64,000 nucleotides of DNA, taken from assembly GCA_008828725.1 (NCBI GenBank), contig MEHQ01003146.1, positions 124,001-188,000 on the forward strand, read 5' to 3'. The position numbers and the translations under genes are program-made. The stretch comes from Saccharina japonica (lineage: Eukaryota > Sar > Phaeophyceae > Laminariales > Laminariaceae). The notes beneath the pieces are model-generated. The model was not told where the DNA came from. It saw only the letters and a program-made list of their open reading frames with translations, and ran no database searches. Shown piece by piece: positions 34,219 through 46,120 of the stretch; positions within the stretch are counted from its first letter, which is position 1, and the number at the start of each line of letters is the position of its first letter.

Positions 34219-35250
34219 TTGTTCGCTCTCTTGGTCGTTATAGTCGCCCTCGTAGGAAACAAGAACTTTCCGGGCAAGTGCACCACCCCGGGACGCTCTG
34301 TCGATAACGTACGCGAACTTTACCCTATCGATATCTGCTCCAGTACCAGCGTTACCCCTACACCTGTCTCTCATTTGCGTCCTACCCTTTATCCTACGAC
34401 ACAAGTTATCGAACCCCCCAACTCTGCCGGCAAGCGGCCTGCGGCGCGAGCTTCCGGCGTTCCTGAACCGCACGGGAAGACGCTCACCACCAACGAGCGT
34501 GCTGGAGTGTTCTACCAATACCCTAGAACCTGCAACCATCGCGCCACGACTTGCGAGCACGACACCCAAGAAGAAGAACTATCGGAGGTCGTCGATGAGA
34601 GTGTCACAGGGCAGACAGCTGCGCCGATCATCCTTGACGATGCCGACGCCGCCGAACTTCCTATAAGCCTCCTCCCCCAAGGTGGTGAGTGCAAGGCGGA
34701 ATATACTTTCTTTTGGCATTCCAACCGTCATCTACACGAATTTTATCCCCTCACAATACCCCCGCTTCCCCAAACACGACTCAAGCCACAACCGACGCCT
34801 CCACTCATGCAATTTACAGGGCCTCCGACCGCGGTACAGGGGGGGGGAACCGCCTGCGACAACCACCCCTCCCCCGCACGTCACGGTCTCTTCTCTCAAA
34901 GGGTAGGGTCTGACACACCTTAGCGTGACGCTTGAATGCACCAAGACTACACGCGAACCGACCATCGTCGACGTTTCGTACGCAGGACACCACTGTCCGG
35001 TTTTCGTTCTGCCGAATACCGATCCGGCGGCCGCCGACGCTGTCAATCACGCTGTGCTCCGATCCATCAACCGACGTTGTTCATGCCGCCAACGCTCTCC
35101 GCGTCACCCTCCGCCAGGCCCCTTCAGCCTCCTTCCAGATGATCGCGGATCATCACCCGCCAATGATTTGAATTTGGTCCACGTATATGGTCTGCATATT
35201 TCGGCAACGGTGACAAGGGTGCATAACAAAGGGTGAGAACGAGCGAAAGG
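34219..35250 (+). pseudogene. Family D pseudogene, copy B
   Basis: It aligns with copy A 8536-9600. The expected ATG (A 8907, C 54802) reads ACA here at about 34564, so the start is lost. A longer frame from 34219 to 34923 runs through upstream sequence that is not open in A or C and is probably accidental. The block 34925-35236 (MTLECTKTTREPTIVDVSYA) is almost identical to A 9269-9580. No family is recognised. Confidence 0.6.
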
Positions 35251-36042
35251 AAGCATCACGGTCGCCCAAGCCTGGCAGGCGGTGCTGACGGCCTTTATTA
35301 TTGAAGGAGTTTGTACTACTAAGTGTTCTGTGTTTTTCAGGCACAGTTTGAACGCAATTGATTCCATCTTTCCATCTTTCCCTTTCAGTACTGCCATATA
35401 CGGCACCGTAGTCGAATGCGAAGAGTCCCGGAAATGTTGCCTACAGTAGCGTTAATATTAACAGGTATGGGAATATTTGCGGTTGCCTGTTTTTCTTGGC
35501 ATACAAAAGTGGGAAACTTGGTAGAAAGCTCTCTGATATAAAAGGCCACTGTACAGGAAAGGCACTAGGCGGCGCCGGTGTAGAAGTCAAACATGGCGCC
35601 TCTCTGGCCGTAGGCCAAAGTTTATGTGGAATACTTTGGACGGCATTGGTGATCATCTACGACGTCTTATTTGGTTGACACGAGAGGAGTCATCACTTCG
35701 TCAAAACGATCAGCAGGGTGGTTTCGGTTTCACCAGCAAACCCTATGTGCCCCAAATATGAAATATAAATCCGTAGGTACGAGGTATAAACAACGAAAGC
35801 AGACGGGATGCGGGTGGCCGATTCGTTTAACTACTGCTGACGTTTATAACCCCGTGTTGTAGGCAGACACATGCTACGGTTCCTAAACGTTTCGTAGGTC
35901 TCTCACTTGAAATACTCTACAGTGTACCTCACCCAAACCCTGCAGCGGCCTAGAGCACCTACCAAACGTGTAGCTCGGTAAGCGAACATTCGCATAGCCC
36001 AAGTATAGCGAACATATTGTTGTAAACCTGTGTTGAACTTAC

Positions 36043-36336
36043 TCGAACGATACTGGGGTAAGGATCCCGGCCCGTCATGCATAGTTTGGTCGACTCGACT
36101 TTACAGTTTGGCTTGGTATACGCTACCGGAGTGCTTTTCAGAGAAACAAGCGTTAACCGCGCACTCCTTGGTTGTCTTTGTGTTGTTCCTCGATGGAGAA
36201 CGCACTCTGCGCCCGAGCTACCGTGACGATACGTCATCTCGCTAGCGTAAAGGGTCAACTCGTGCACCGGCCACGGTTGGGTGGTGAGCAGGTGGAACTT
36301 GCCATGAGGCCGTGTAGGAGCAGAAGGCGGCGAAAC
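36043..36336 (-). CDS. Possible tenth exon of the copy B gene
   Basis: Acceptor CTCGAGCAG is followed by an open phase-0 block of 294 nt (VSPPSAPTRPHGKFHLLTTQ at the start), ending before a GTAAGT donor. The length is a multiple of three and the Pro/Ser/Thr-rich start would suit a second linker after exon 9. Copy A lacks most of this sequence at about 10440-10530 and its donor reads GTAACA, so conservation cannot be tested here. Confidence 0.35.
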
Positions 36337-36559
36337 CTGCTCGAGAGGGTGAGAGCTGCCCCCCCCCCCCGCCCCTGCTGACAACCTCGCGCGAGTACCT
36401 TACCCTCTTTTATAAAATCGCATCCACCTTTTCGAGTCAAACTATATACCACTATGCCCCAAGCACTACTCTTGCTGCCGTAGGCACCCCTTTGATGCAA
36501 TATAATACCAGTCCAATGCAATGTACTGAGCATTGTCGTATTGGCGCCAAGGTTCTCAC

Positions 36560-39500
36560 CTCCCGAGTCGATGCGCCACTGGTGTACAGGCGTATCTGAA
36601 GGAAGTAGAGGGGAAATAGGTGAAGCATGTACAAGGAGGTGGGCGCGAGCGTCAGTTGCGTTTCTCGGGGTTGTTCGCGAGAGAGTGGATGTCCTTCCAA
36701 AATGGAAGGGGTGCTGTATTGAACAGGGAAACTTATCGCTACTGTACGTGTGGGCCACATTGTCAGTATGTCGAAACGGAATGCATCTCATTGTACATAC
36801 AGGGGTATTATCTTGAGGATACCTTGTTAGTATTTGATATTTATAGATAATTGTTGTGTTGACGGAACAAAGACAAACCCACTCCACTCCACTACTAGTA
36901 TTAACGGCTTTCCATTCATATTTGGTATGCTTCAAAAGCGAATTTAACAGCAATCATGAACGGAAGCATTCAATAGAGCAGCAGTTGTGTTAACAAAGAG
37001 GCATACCAGCATTTCGTCGGAGGTGCTGTCGACGAAGTTGCCGCCCCCCGATGCGATCGCAGGGCTGACAGTGCTCCACGTACCCGTCGTCACTGTAATG
37101 CATCAATCGCCATAGGCATGGAGGAAAGCGTATACATAGACATCAAACAAGACAGGAGTACCGCTAGGGCGATATTGAATTAGGAGGTCCACAATCCGAG
37201 TGCCCCCTCCATACGGAAAAGCTAGTAATGGAAAATGTAACGTACAATGGCGCTTGTGATCGATTAGGGGGACACAAAACAAAATACGCACGTGCGTTAC
37301 TGTAGCTCCGCACCAACATCGCAAGTCGGCCAATACACGAAACACAGTGATGCGTGTCGTGGCCTTCGCTGTATTTCGGTGGGTTAGGTGTTGCGGAAAA
37401 CTGAAGACGTCTATGAGCCTGATGTGTGCGACGTACTGTCCAGCAGACATAGATCACCATATTAGCAAGGTAGCTCACCGCCGGTCAGGTCTCCGATATT
37501 AGTCCAGTCATCCTTTCCAACGAAGTCGTACAGGTCCACCCTCCAGTTTGCGGCCGTGGAACCCGCACCGAGCTGCGCCACGACACTGACTGCCAAGCTT
37601 CCTGACGGTACGCCTGATAGGCTGAAGTACACCTCGAACTGCAGTGGGCCAAATCAAGTGTGGGGTCGGTTCGACACATTCAGCGGCAATTTCCCAGTTG
37701 CTGCATAAGGAACTGAATATTGCCGAGGCCTGGCTATAATCGCAATGTGATTCGCAAAGTAAAATTCGGTACGTCAGCGTACTCACGTCCATGAATAAGC
37801 GAATATTATCAGAGCCCCTGTCACACATGCGAAACAACGAGTCCGTTTCAGGTACACCACGGGTGCACGGCTCTAGCAGGTACATTGGACGTGCCACGTT
37901 AACCAATGAGTCGTGGTCCTTACCTCAGCGACGCCTAGCTTCGTAGAAGTAAACTTGATGGAGTTGGTAGTAGCAGAAATTGCGGCATTTTCCGCATTCT
38001 AGTGGGCACAGGGAAGAGGAAGGGCACGGGGGTTGGAATACCAATAAACCTTAGTGCAGGAGTCAGGTTGGAAGAAATATGTAGCGTAAGAGGTAAGCGC
38101 GTTGCATTTGGGATAAACGTTCGGCCACACTTGCCGGACCGACAAACGCACACACTGACACAGCCGGCGGGTACCGTTCGAGCGATCAGTAAACTACCTG
38201 CACAACTAACACCGGGTAGGCTGTACACCGTGCCGAGATTTAGTGCGCTACGTTTCAACAACCACACCGGTTAGGGCTATCGAGCTAAACCGTTTGCTCA
38301 CCACAAGGGGAAGACCGTCGTTTTGTGCTGAAATAATGTCGACGCCTTTTCTCCCTATACGCTCCACATACACCGCCCTTCCAACAACTTCAATGCCAAC
38401 ATCGTCTACCGGCGCAGCCGTAGGCGCAGTCACAGGCGAAACCGTAGGCGCAGCCACAGGTTGAGGCATAAGCGTTGGCGTCGGGACTGGAGACGGCGTA
38501 TCCCATACCCCGAAGACAGTAATTCGGTCGAGGTAGATTGTCTGGAGGCGTACCGGGTGCAAGCAGGAATAAGCGTAGCCCAAGGTCGATTGCAAGGGAA
38601 AACGAGGGGAAACGAGTTCTGCACTTGCTGCAACTTGGGAACAACGGCAGCGGCCCGGCTAATGGAAGATGGACTATGACCGTGGTTGGAGTGTGGTGCC
38701 TTCTTCCCTGAGATCCCCACGGTAGGAGTTCATAGCACCACCCAAAACGTGACTTCGACGAAACATTTCCGCACAACCGTACCAATTCTTCAATGCGCTA
38801 TTCTTGCAAAAATGGTGCATGACGCATGCTACGGAAGAGGTGCAGCATTACGTTTTTAAGGGTGGTCACTTGAGGAGCTATACATCTCACGCAATCACTG
38901 CATTTCGAGGGGGGGGGAAAGTGCGACCCGACGAGCAATCCGATGGCGTAAAGTATAACACAAAAAATACTCCCAACACAAGAACGAGACTCCGACGTTT
39001 GGGGGTATAGGGAGCAAATATCGTTTCTCCAGGCCGTTGTCCCGAGGCGCGTATATTGTTTACGAACGCATGTTGTTTTATGTCGACTCTTAGGGAAATT
39101 TCAAAGTCATTAAAGCGGGTTGCAGTACAGACCGCGGTTGCACGCTGGCCTTATGCGGCGTTACGAGTGTGGGATGCATTATCTCACCTGTTTGCTTGAT
39201 GCACCGGTAGTGTAAATCCGTATCTACCGCGGGAGCGGAACACATCATAACGTTTCACAAATGCAGAGGTGGGGGGGGGGGGGGTGTACTCATGTTGTGC
39301 ACGGCCGTAGTCATATGACCATAGACCCTCGCATCCCTACAATGCCGGGACGGAGCGCGTTGGGTTTTCACAAACCAGGCAGACATTGCTTGCACCAAGC
39401 GCGAAACGCCGTGAGGTATTGGGCGAGTCGCATGGAGGGTGAGCTGCATCCTGCTAAGAACCGCCTCTGAGGCGGACTTGCATATGGACGACAGCTTCAA

Positions 39501-42500
39501 TGAGTTAATTTAATTTCTGGTGTGGCCACTTCCGGAGACAGCAATGGGTTTTACTATGTAACTGCCTCGCGGACGCCTTACCATATTAACACTACGTGAT
39601 ACGACCATTCCCCTTGTGCGGAACAAAGGTTCTCCACCCCGCACAAATGATCTACTCGACCGCCAGCTTTGGTGACCGCCAAAACAAATAACAAAAAAAA
39701 ACGGCACCCTGGTTGTCTAGCTCACGCAGCGAGTGGCGTGTTTTACAGCGTCGTTGCCAACCGACGCCAACCCAACCTATATAGGTATGGGGATGCAGAG
39801 GTGGGGGGGGAGATCAGGGGTGGGATTTCCGACATTGTGCACGAACCTAGAATAACACCATCGGAACTGAAAGCTTCCTATACGAAACGAGCTGCGTGCA
39901 TACTGTAGTACCTTATCAAGTATTGGTGACACCGACAACACGAACGGTTAACAGCGATTATGTGACCCTCTCCAACTTATACTGACAACTCCCGATCGCC
40001 GAAGTTCTAAGCAAACACACGCAACGCTTCTGTTGAACGTAAAAACGTCAGGTATCTCGGGATGAGGCCAACAACAGCTGAACCACACCGAAAGCTAGAC
40101 ATATATGCTGTGGTTCCACCCCTATACTTCAGGTAGCTTGAATATGAACACACCAGCAAACCGGAGGACGATGGGTTGGCGAAGTTTGTGGCTGAGCCAA
40201 CGAGATCCGTGCTCATGCTCTGCCAGCCGTCCAGCGTAGCTGAGGTGGAACGATCAAACCGGGAAACAAAACGGATAAAGTATTTGGTCAAATGTATTAG
40301 TGTAGACACAGCATAATGGTGGTGCGGTAAATTCAGAAGTGGAACCCACACATTCTTGCAATGTCAAAGCATTGCAACGGAGGGACTATGATTGGGTTAC
40401 ATGCTATCAGCAGTCGGTACATACCGAATCCAACCGTTAATGAGAATGTTAAAACATGGCCTTGGTCGCTTATTCCGCTCGTCTCGGAGTCTGGTTGTGG
40501 GTGACAGAAACAGCGCTTCTCCGTGATAAGTTATGCACGAAAACGAACGAGTAGCCCCCACCGTACAGCAGCGGCAGTCTATGACACGCGCTACTATAGA
40601 TGTAGGTTGTTTATGTTGTTTTGGCGAGAAACCAATTCTTCCTGACGGACGGGGCTCCTCGAATAATACACTAGAGAGATTAGGCACCCGCTACGGTAGA
40701 GGTACTCCATTTGGTTTCTGGGGGTGGTCACTCGTGGGGCCCCATGCCTCACCCAAACAACTTGTTTTGGGAGAAAAATAAAAATGCTACCCGACGAAGA
40801 TTCCCATGACGTCAGTTGTAAAGATAAACATATTGCGACGCAAGAAATAAATTCCGGCTGTTTTGGGCTGACGAGCCCCCTAATTCAGAAACGTTTCCAG
40901 CTAAAAAATGCTACCTCCATCGTAGCACGCGGCAGTATCTTTACTTCAATATCGGTATCATATAATTTTCCCGTTTTCACATTTGTTCGATTTAATAAGG
41001 TCGGCTTCAGCACTGTTTGTCGTCAGTCAAGCTCCGAGCGGGGTAAACATAGTTGCTGAAAGGTTGCAAGCGAACAGCGCGCCACGGGTGAGGTGCCACG
41101 TACACCGTAGGATTTGTCCGTGCCCACATGCGAAGCGAGGCGAAGGGACAGGAACATCTTGACGGGATCGCGCCTCAATTAATGTCAAACAAGGCGTGCC
41201 TTCGGCGAATAATGGCAACACGTATATTGCAGTGTGCACATGGGGCACGGAATAGGTTCACTTAGCACGAATCGCAAAGGTATACAGCCCGGCTATTATG
41301 GCGGATGGGTGGGCACAAGTCGACGGTGTCTTCAGCTGGGACTCACTGCACCGCCCAAACGAGCATATACACGTTAAAAAAAACAAAGCGGGGCTATACG
41401 ATACAAAAACGTAAATTAAATCCAGACGAATTTGACTCGAAGAAAAGGAAAGGGTAGCTCACTGTCGGTCAGATCCCCCAAGTTGGTCCAGTCGTCCTTC
41501 CCGATGTACTCGTACAGGTCGATCTTCCAGTTAGAAGCCACAGCGTCAACGCCAAGCTGCGCCACCCAATCCACGCGCAGAGTTCCCACCATGATAGAAG
41601 GCGTCGACGTCCGAATTACGTACTGCCAGAAAGGGCAATCAAATGCAAGGACGGGGCAAGAGCGTGCGGGAATGGACGATTATATACAGGTCGGTAGGCA
41701 ATATAGAACATCGCACGCTTCGATTATGTCGGACGGCTGTGTGGGGCGTGTGCAGTTTTCCCGTAACGAACGCCGCAGCGAGCGGCAAGTACGTCCGTGT
41801 TTCAAAGCCTGATCAGTACATTCGTTCGGTTTGGATCTTGGAAAGAGGCGATCGGTACTTGATAGCGCGCGTGCATTTTGTCCCGCATTAAAACACCGTG
41901 AGTCTACGGGGTAGCTTGATCTCCACGATTATTCACCTTGTAGCATGGGCAGGGTCGATCTCGGGTGTATGGTGCGCGCTCATCCTATTTGGTCACGAAC
42001 CCGTCGGTGAAATAGTTCTTACCGCGTACCGTAAAGCAGATCCAAGCATGCTCGGTGCGGAAGCTTAATAAGCTTAAATCACGAGTATAGTCGAACGTGA
42101 GACAAACTCCTTACCTCGGCGGCGCCGGCGTCAGTAGACGATAACTCAATGCAGTGATCCGTGTCGGACGTAGGGCCCAACTCCGCACCCTACCGAGAGG
42201 AAAACAAGACAAGCGTGTACAGTGCAAGGACATCTTCAGTCCGGGTGTTTGCAAACGGCCGTGATCAATCGTCGGTAGAACGTTTGGGGAAACCACTGTA
42301 TACACCTGCCACAGAGACGCTTCAGACCACGGAGCAGAAACATCAAATTGCTGGTAAAAACAGACGCGTGCTACGGTAGAGGTAGCAATGTTTGGCTGAA
42401 TCGGTTTCTGAATGATCGGACTCCTTGATCGAAATTCGTCGGACTTTCATTTTTATGACGAATACTGTTTCAGAGCACACTTCGGTCAGGATATTTCTCG

Positions 42501-42997
42501 TCCAGCAGCACTTTCAGTTTCCTCCAATTTCATATTTTTTGTTAGGTATGACTCCTCTTAAGTGAGAAGCTCAGAAAAAACATGGTGCACCTCTATCGTA
42601 GCATGTGTCAATAGGGGGAACGAATCGCCGTGAAGGTGTCACGAGAGGTACGAGGCTTTCGTATATATACAGCGCGGGTCACAGACTCAAAGCGACCCTA
42701 CGACGATATGATTCTCACCGAAAGACCAATCCCATGCTCTTGAAACTGCGTAAAGTTAGAGGTGCCTTCAGTACGCTCTACAGACACCGCCCAGCCGTTG
42801 ATGACGACGATGCCGATGTCACTTTGCAGATTAGGTAGCGGCAGATGGTCTGGTGCTTCCTGGCCATGTACACATCCAACGAACGAACAGAATATACAGA
42901 GTGCTACGAGTACTCGGAGTGGCTGCGTTGTGCGCCAAAAGACCGATCGCGACACGCCGTGCATGTTTGGCGTCATGCTTTGGATGATGTTTGACAT
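36560..42997 (-). CDS. Secreted two-domain protein gene, copy B, at least nine exons
   Basis: The exons are 42719-42997, 42115-42189, 41463-41622, 40154-40239, 38302-38541, 37924-37998, 37479-37638, 37007-37092 and 36560-36595, all open and in phase (399 codons). Exon 1 encodes a signal peptide (RVLVALCIFCSFVGCVHG, then Q), so the protein should be secreted or at the cell surface. Domain 1 (exons 1-5) and domain 2 (exons 5-9) share WVAQLG or VVAQLG, W-K/R-V/I-D-L-Y and GKDDWTN-I/L-GDLT. A linker of Pro, Thr, Ala and Val lies between them. The fold resembles a carbohydrate-binding jelly roll, by pattern only. All introns are GT-AG; the donor of exon 4 is GTGTGT. Intron 1 carries a MITE and intron 4 a 500 bp insertion. 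A tenth exon at 36043-36336 is possible. Confidence 0.75.
38821..39010. mobile_element. TIR MITE fragment in intron 4 of the copy B gene
   Basis: It begins GACGCATGCTACGGAAGAGG, the family TIR, followed by TAAGGGTGGTCACTTGAGGA as in the elements at 14657 and 40683. No right TIR is seen. Copy A has no matching insertion near 13025. Confidence 0.45.
39261..39810. mobile_element. Unnamed element of about 500 bp in a poly-G tract, first copy
   Basis: The insert (about 39285-39787) is flanked by direct repeats ATGCAGAGGTGGGGGGGG at 39261-39278 and 39793-39810. Copy A has one uninterrupted G-rich site at about 13482. The element starts TGTACTCATGTTGTGCACGG and ends near CCAACCTATATAGGTATGG. A second copy lies inverted at 43665-44180. 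The conserved frame (RMQLTLHATRPI, then HCR) is shared, but no known domain is recognised. It lies in intron 4 of the copy B gene. Confidence 0.7.
40683..40933. mobile_element. TIR MITE in intron 3 of the copy B gene
   Basis: The left end is GGCACCCGCTACGGTAGAGG; the right end read inward is GCCGCGTGCTACGATGGAGG. It is 251 bp, non-coding, and is the copy B partner of 14657-14905. Confidence 0.7.
42363..42609. mobile_element. TIR MITE in intron 1 of the copy B gene
   Basis: The left end is GACGCGTGCTACGGTAGAGG; the right end read inward is GACACATGCTACGATAGAGG. It is the same insertion as 16340-16588 in copy A. Confidence 0.75.
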
Positions 42998-43656
42998 GTT
43001 GGCGGAAATATTGGTAGGCAGGCGGAGGAAGGGTGCGCGGGAAGAAGGGAGGGAGGGAGGGGGGAAGGGGGGGAGGGAGCGAGGGAGGGTGGGACAGGTC
43101 GTTATTGAATTCGTTCCGCTCACCCTCGTGGCAATTGCAATGGTAAAGTGCTTATCTGATTCCTCACAGTCGCTGCAGTTAATATAGGGGGAATCGGCAC
43201 AACCAATAGGTATTCCGTGAACACATCTAGATTACATCCTAAAAGTTAATCCAACTCTGGCCTAGGGCGATAACAATCGACCCATTCAACTTCATAAGGG
43301 CTGCACGTAGTTCTGGTGGTTTGCATCAAATACCAGATGGTTAGTGCAGCAGTGGTCCGTCCATAGTGCCTGCATTCACCAGCATTCGTACCGCCACTAT
43401 CACGGCAACCCAGACTACTTCGCATAGTGCTACGCTGGTGAATCACATCTGTGCTATTCAACGGGCACTATACCGGGCAACCGGCACTACTCAACAGGAT
43501 CTATAGGGAGACACTACGGAATGGAAAGATGTCCTTCGCCTCGTCTTTATTCGGACCAGGGGGTGGGCTACAGCACGAAGGAGTGGAACCTCAAAACCAA
43601 ATGACACACTGTTTGCGGTCCACGGTGCCGATGAGAACAGGACACGTTGCAGAACG

Positions 43657-44189
43657 CCCCCCCCTATAAATATATGATATATTTATTGGTTGGGTTACCG
43701 TCGGTTGGCGACGACGCTGTAAAACACGCCTCTCACTGCGTGAGCTAGACTACCAGGGTACCGTTGTATTTTTATTCTTTTTGGCGGTCACCAAAGCTGG
43801 CGGTCTTGTTAGATAATTTGTGCGGGGTGGAGAACCTTTGCTCCGCACAAGGAGAATAAGCGTATCACGTAGTGTGTATATGGTACGGCATCCACGAGGC
43901 AGATACGTAGTGATACCCATTGCTGTCTCTGGAAGTGGCCACACCAGAAATTAAACAAATTCATTGGAGATTGTCGTCCATATGCAAGTCCGCCCCACAG
44001 ACTGTTCTGAGCAGGATGCAGCTCACCCTCCATGCGACTCGCCCAATACTTCACGGCGCTTCGCGCTTGGTGCAAGCAATGTCTGCATGGTTGGTGAAAA
44101 CCCAACGTGCTCCGTCCCGGCATTGTAGGATGCGCGGGTCTATGGTCATACTACTACGGCCGTGCACGATATGAGTACACCTTACCCCC
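43657..44189. mobile_element. Unnamed element of about 500 bp in a poly-C tract, second copy, inverted
   Basis: It lies between a C8 run and CTTACCCCCGTATTG. Copy A has the uninterrupted C31 tract at this place. Read on the minus strand it matches the element at 39285-39787 at roughly 85-90 percent by eye, including GTGCACGGCCGTAGT and the GGTCACCAAAGC region. Its end near TATAAATATATGATATAT is AT-rich and differs from the first copy. Confidence 0.7.
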
Positions 44190-45629
44190 GTATTGAATAA
44201 TGTAATGGTATGTGCGCACATGACGAATCAATGCTGCCCAAAAACATATTTCAGACTATATTGTGCTGTCACCGTGGTTATTCGCACAGGATTTGAGGCT
44301 ACAAATCGAGGGAACCTCTACAAAGTACTACTGTCCAATAAATGATTTTTCGATGGATGCGCTGGCAGGGATATATCCCTTATACAGCCCTATTTTCGAT
44401 GTTCGGCCTGAGAAGCGTGCCCGCCGCTATATCGTCTGTGCTACACTCGAGTGAAATAACAGGTTTGAATGTACGTATGTTTCTGTGTGTGTACACCACG
44501 GAAATATATATCCGGCGGGCACTGACGATGAACCAGGTATTACCGTACGAGTAATCATACATTTCCTCACGCACTCCATACGGGTTTTGCGCAAAGAGAC
44601 GCGATGATGTTATTCGACGACACCTGGCGAAAACTATTTACAAACGAATGTGTTTACCGCGTGCACGAATACGAGTTTTCTGCGTTTTCCTGGACACGAA
44701 GATCGCTACATCCCGGCACACACAGACATTACCGCTTTTGGCGTACAGCACTGTACTATTTGGACTGGTAACACGGAAGGTGGCGGGGGTGCCCCCATGT
44801 TCACTGCCTGACGCACGCCCCCTTAGCGAGTGGCTCTGTACCGTGTTAAAAATTGAACTTTAGCAGAATAATACTGCCGCGGACAAACGAACAACTCCAT
44901 GGCAGTGCATACCGCGAAACCTAAAATCTAAACACAGTAAAATTCTGCAAAGGAACGTGGTAAGTCCCTCGTCAGAGTAGCTCTGATCGGCTAAAAGTCT
45001 AAAAAGGAAAAAAAAGTGCATACCCGGCCGTAGCACCAGCACTTTCATACATTATCACAGGCTGCAATACTGACGTTGTGCGACGGTTATATATGTGAGC
45101 CATTGTGAGTTTGCTTCTAAGGTTCCTCAATTGAAGACCTCTATACTAACACCAGTCCGACATTTTATATAGGCCCGATCCGTAACACAACAAATATAAG
45201 ACCGATCTCTAATACGGTGTATAACGGTGTATAGAAGTACCGTTGAGTAAAACTAAGAATATTTTATAGTTGCATCATTATGAAGAGAGGGTAGACCATC
45301 CAAAGAAAAAAAAATGGACCCGGGGATGCTTCGTTATCATCCCCTCCCGGATTCCCGGGATTTCGCGCAATTTTTTCAGTAAGGATTTTTTCTGAGGTTT
45401 ACCGAGCTCTCCCAGGATGAAAAATTGAGTTTTTTTACATTACTTTTTACTGTGGTATTTTTGGTACTTTTAGCCATCTCAAGAACTGCTGGTTGCGATG
45501 CTTATCATACATCATTGCCCTCAACCAATGATTTCACATTATCTGGTCCGAGTGCTACTTGGTTGTGACGACATTCACAAAGGAAAAAACAAATTGAAAA
45601 AAAAAGTGTTAAAAAAGAAAGGATGGTTG
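44190..45629. other. Non-coding part of copy B
   Basis: It aligns with 17675-18700 of copy A down to about 45165, with many small indels and no shared open frame. From about 45180 to 45480 B carries sequence not seen in A, including a short palindromic stretch ATCATCCCCTCCCGGATTCC-GGG. No gene is supported. Confidence 0.4.
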
Positions 45630-45703
45630 TGGGGATGCCGAGAATCGAACTCCGGCCGTGAGATTCGTAGTCGTCGTTGTTTTCGATAGTTTCGTTAGGT
45701 CCC
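45630..45703 (-). tRNA. tRNA-like sequence, Arg (ACG) type, degenerate
   Basis: On the minus strand the 74 nt run from GGGACCTAAC to GCATCCCCA. It has a B-box GAGTTCGATTCTC with a T stem missing one pair, an anticodon-like loop CTACGAA (ACG), and acceptor ends GGGACCT/GCATCCC pairing at about five of seven positions. The D arm and anticodon stem pair poorly, so it is a pseudogene or a SINE fragment. Copy A lacks it. Confidence 0.35.
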
Positions 45704-46120
45704 AATCGGCCCTAAATAAAATGTCGGACTGGTAGTGAGTAAAAAAACTGATGTTGGAGGAACATATCATAGAAGCACTACCCGACGACTATAACTTGGC
45801 CTGACTGCACAATGAAAGATGTACGAACGCAAAAATGAAAAGACCTGCAAGTTTGGGCTAAGGTACCCTGTCATTCAGAATAATCCAATCAGCTTAGAAG
45901 GGCTACCTGTGCCGTGGTACGCGTCTTCAACAAAATATGGCTATGTTGGCTGCAAAGCATGCCGGTATGCCTGTGCAACGAGGCTATGGTGGCTACTGTA
46001 GTGTCGAATCCAAATAATTAGTCGCTGGCGAACGACGCCCACCGCTTGTATGCCCTCTTCAGCATCGACGCGAGTGTAGTTGCCTATTACAAATACCGTG
46101 CTTGCTCGATGACTACCGTA

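Noticed and set aside
34219-34923. A 234-codon frame at the start of family D in copy B, considered as an intact gene
   Set aside because: The frame is not open in copies A or C, it starts upstream of the conserved ATG, and after the family segment it continues in a frame that is non-homologous to copy C.
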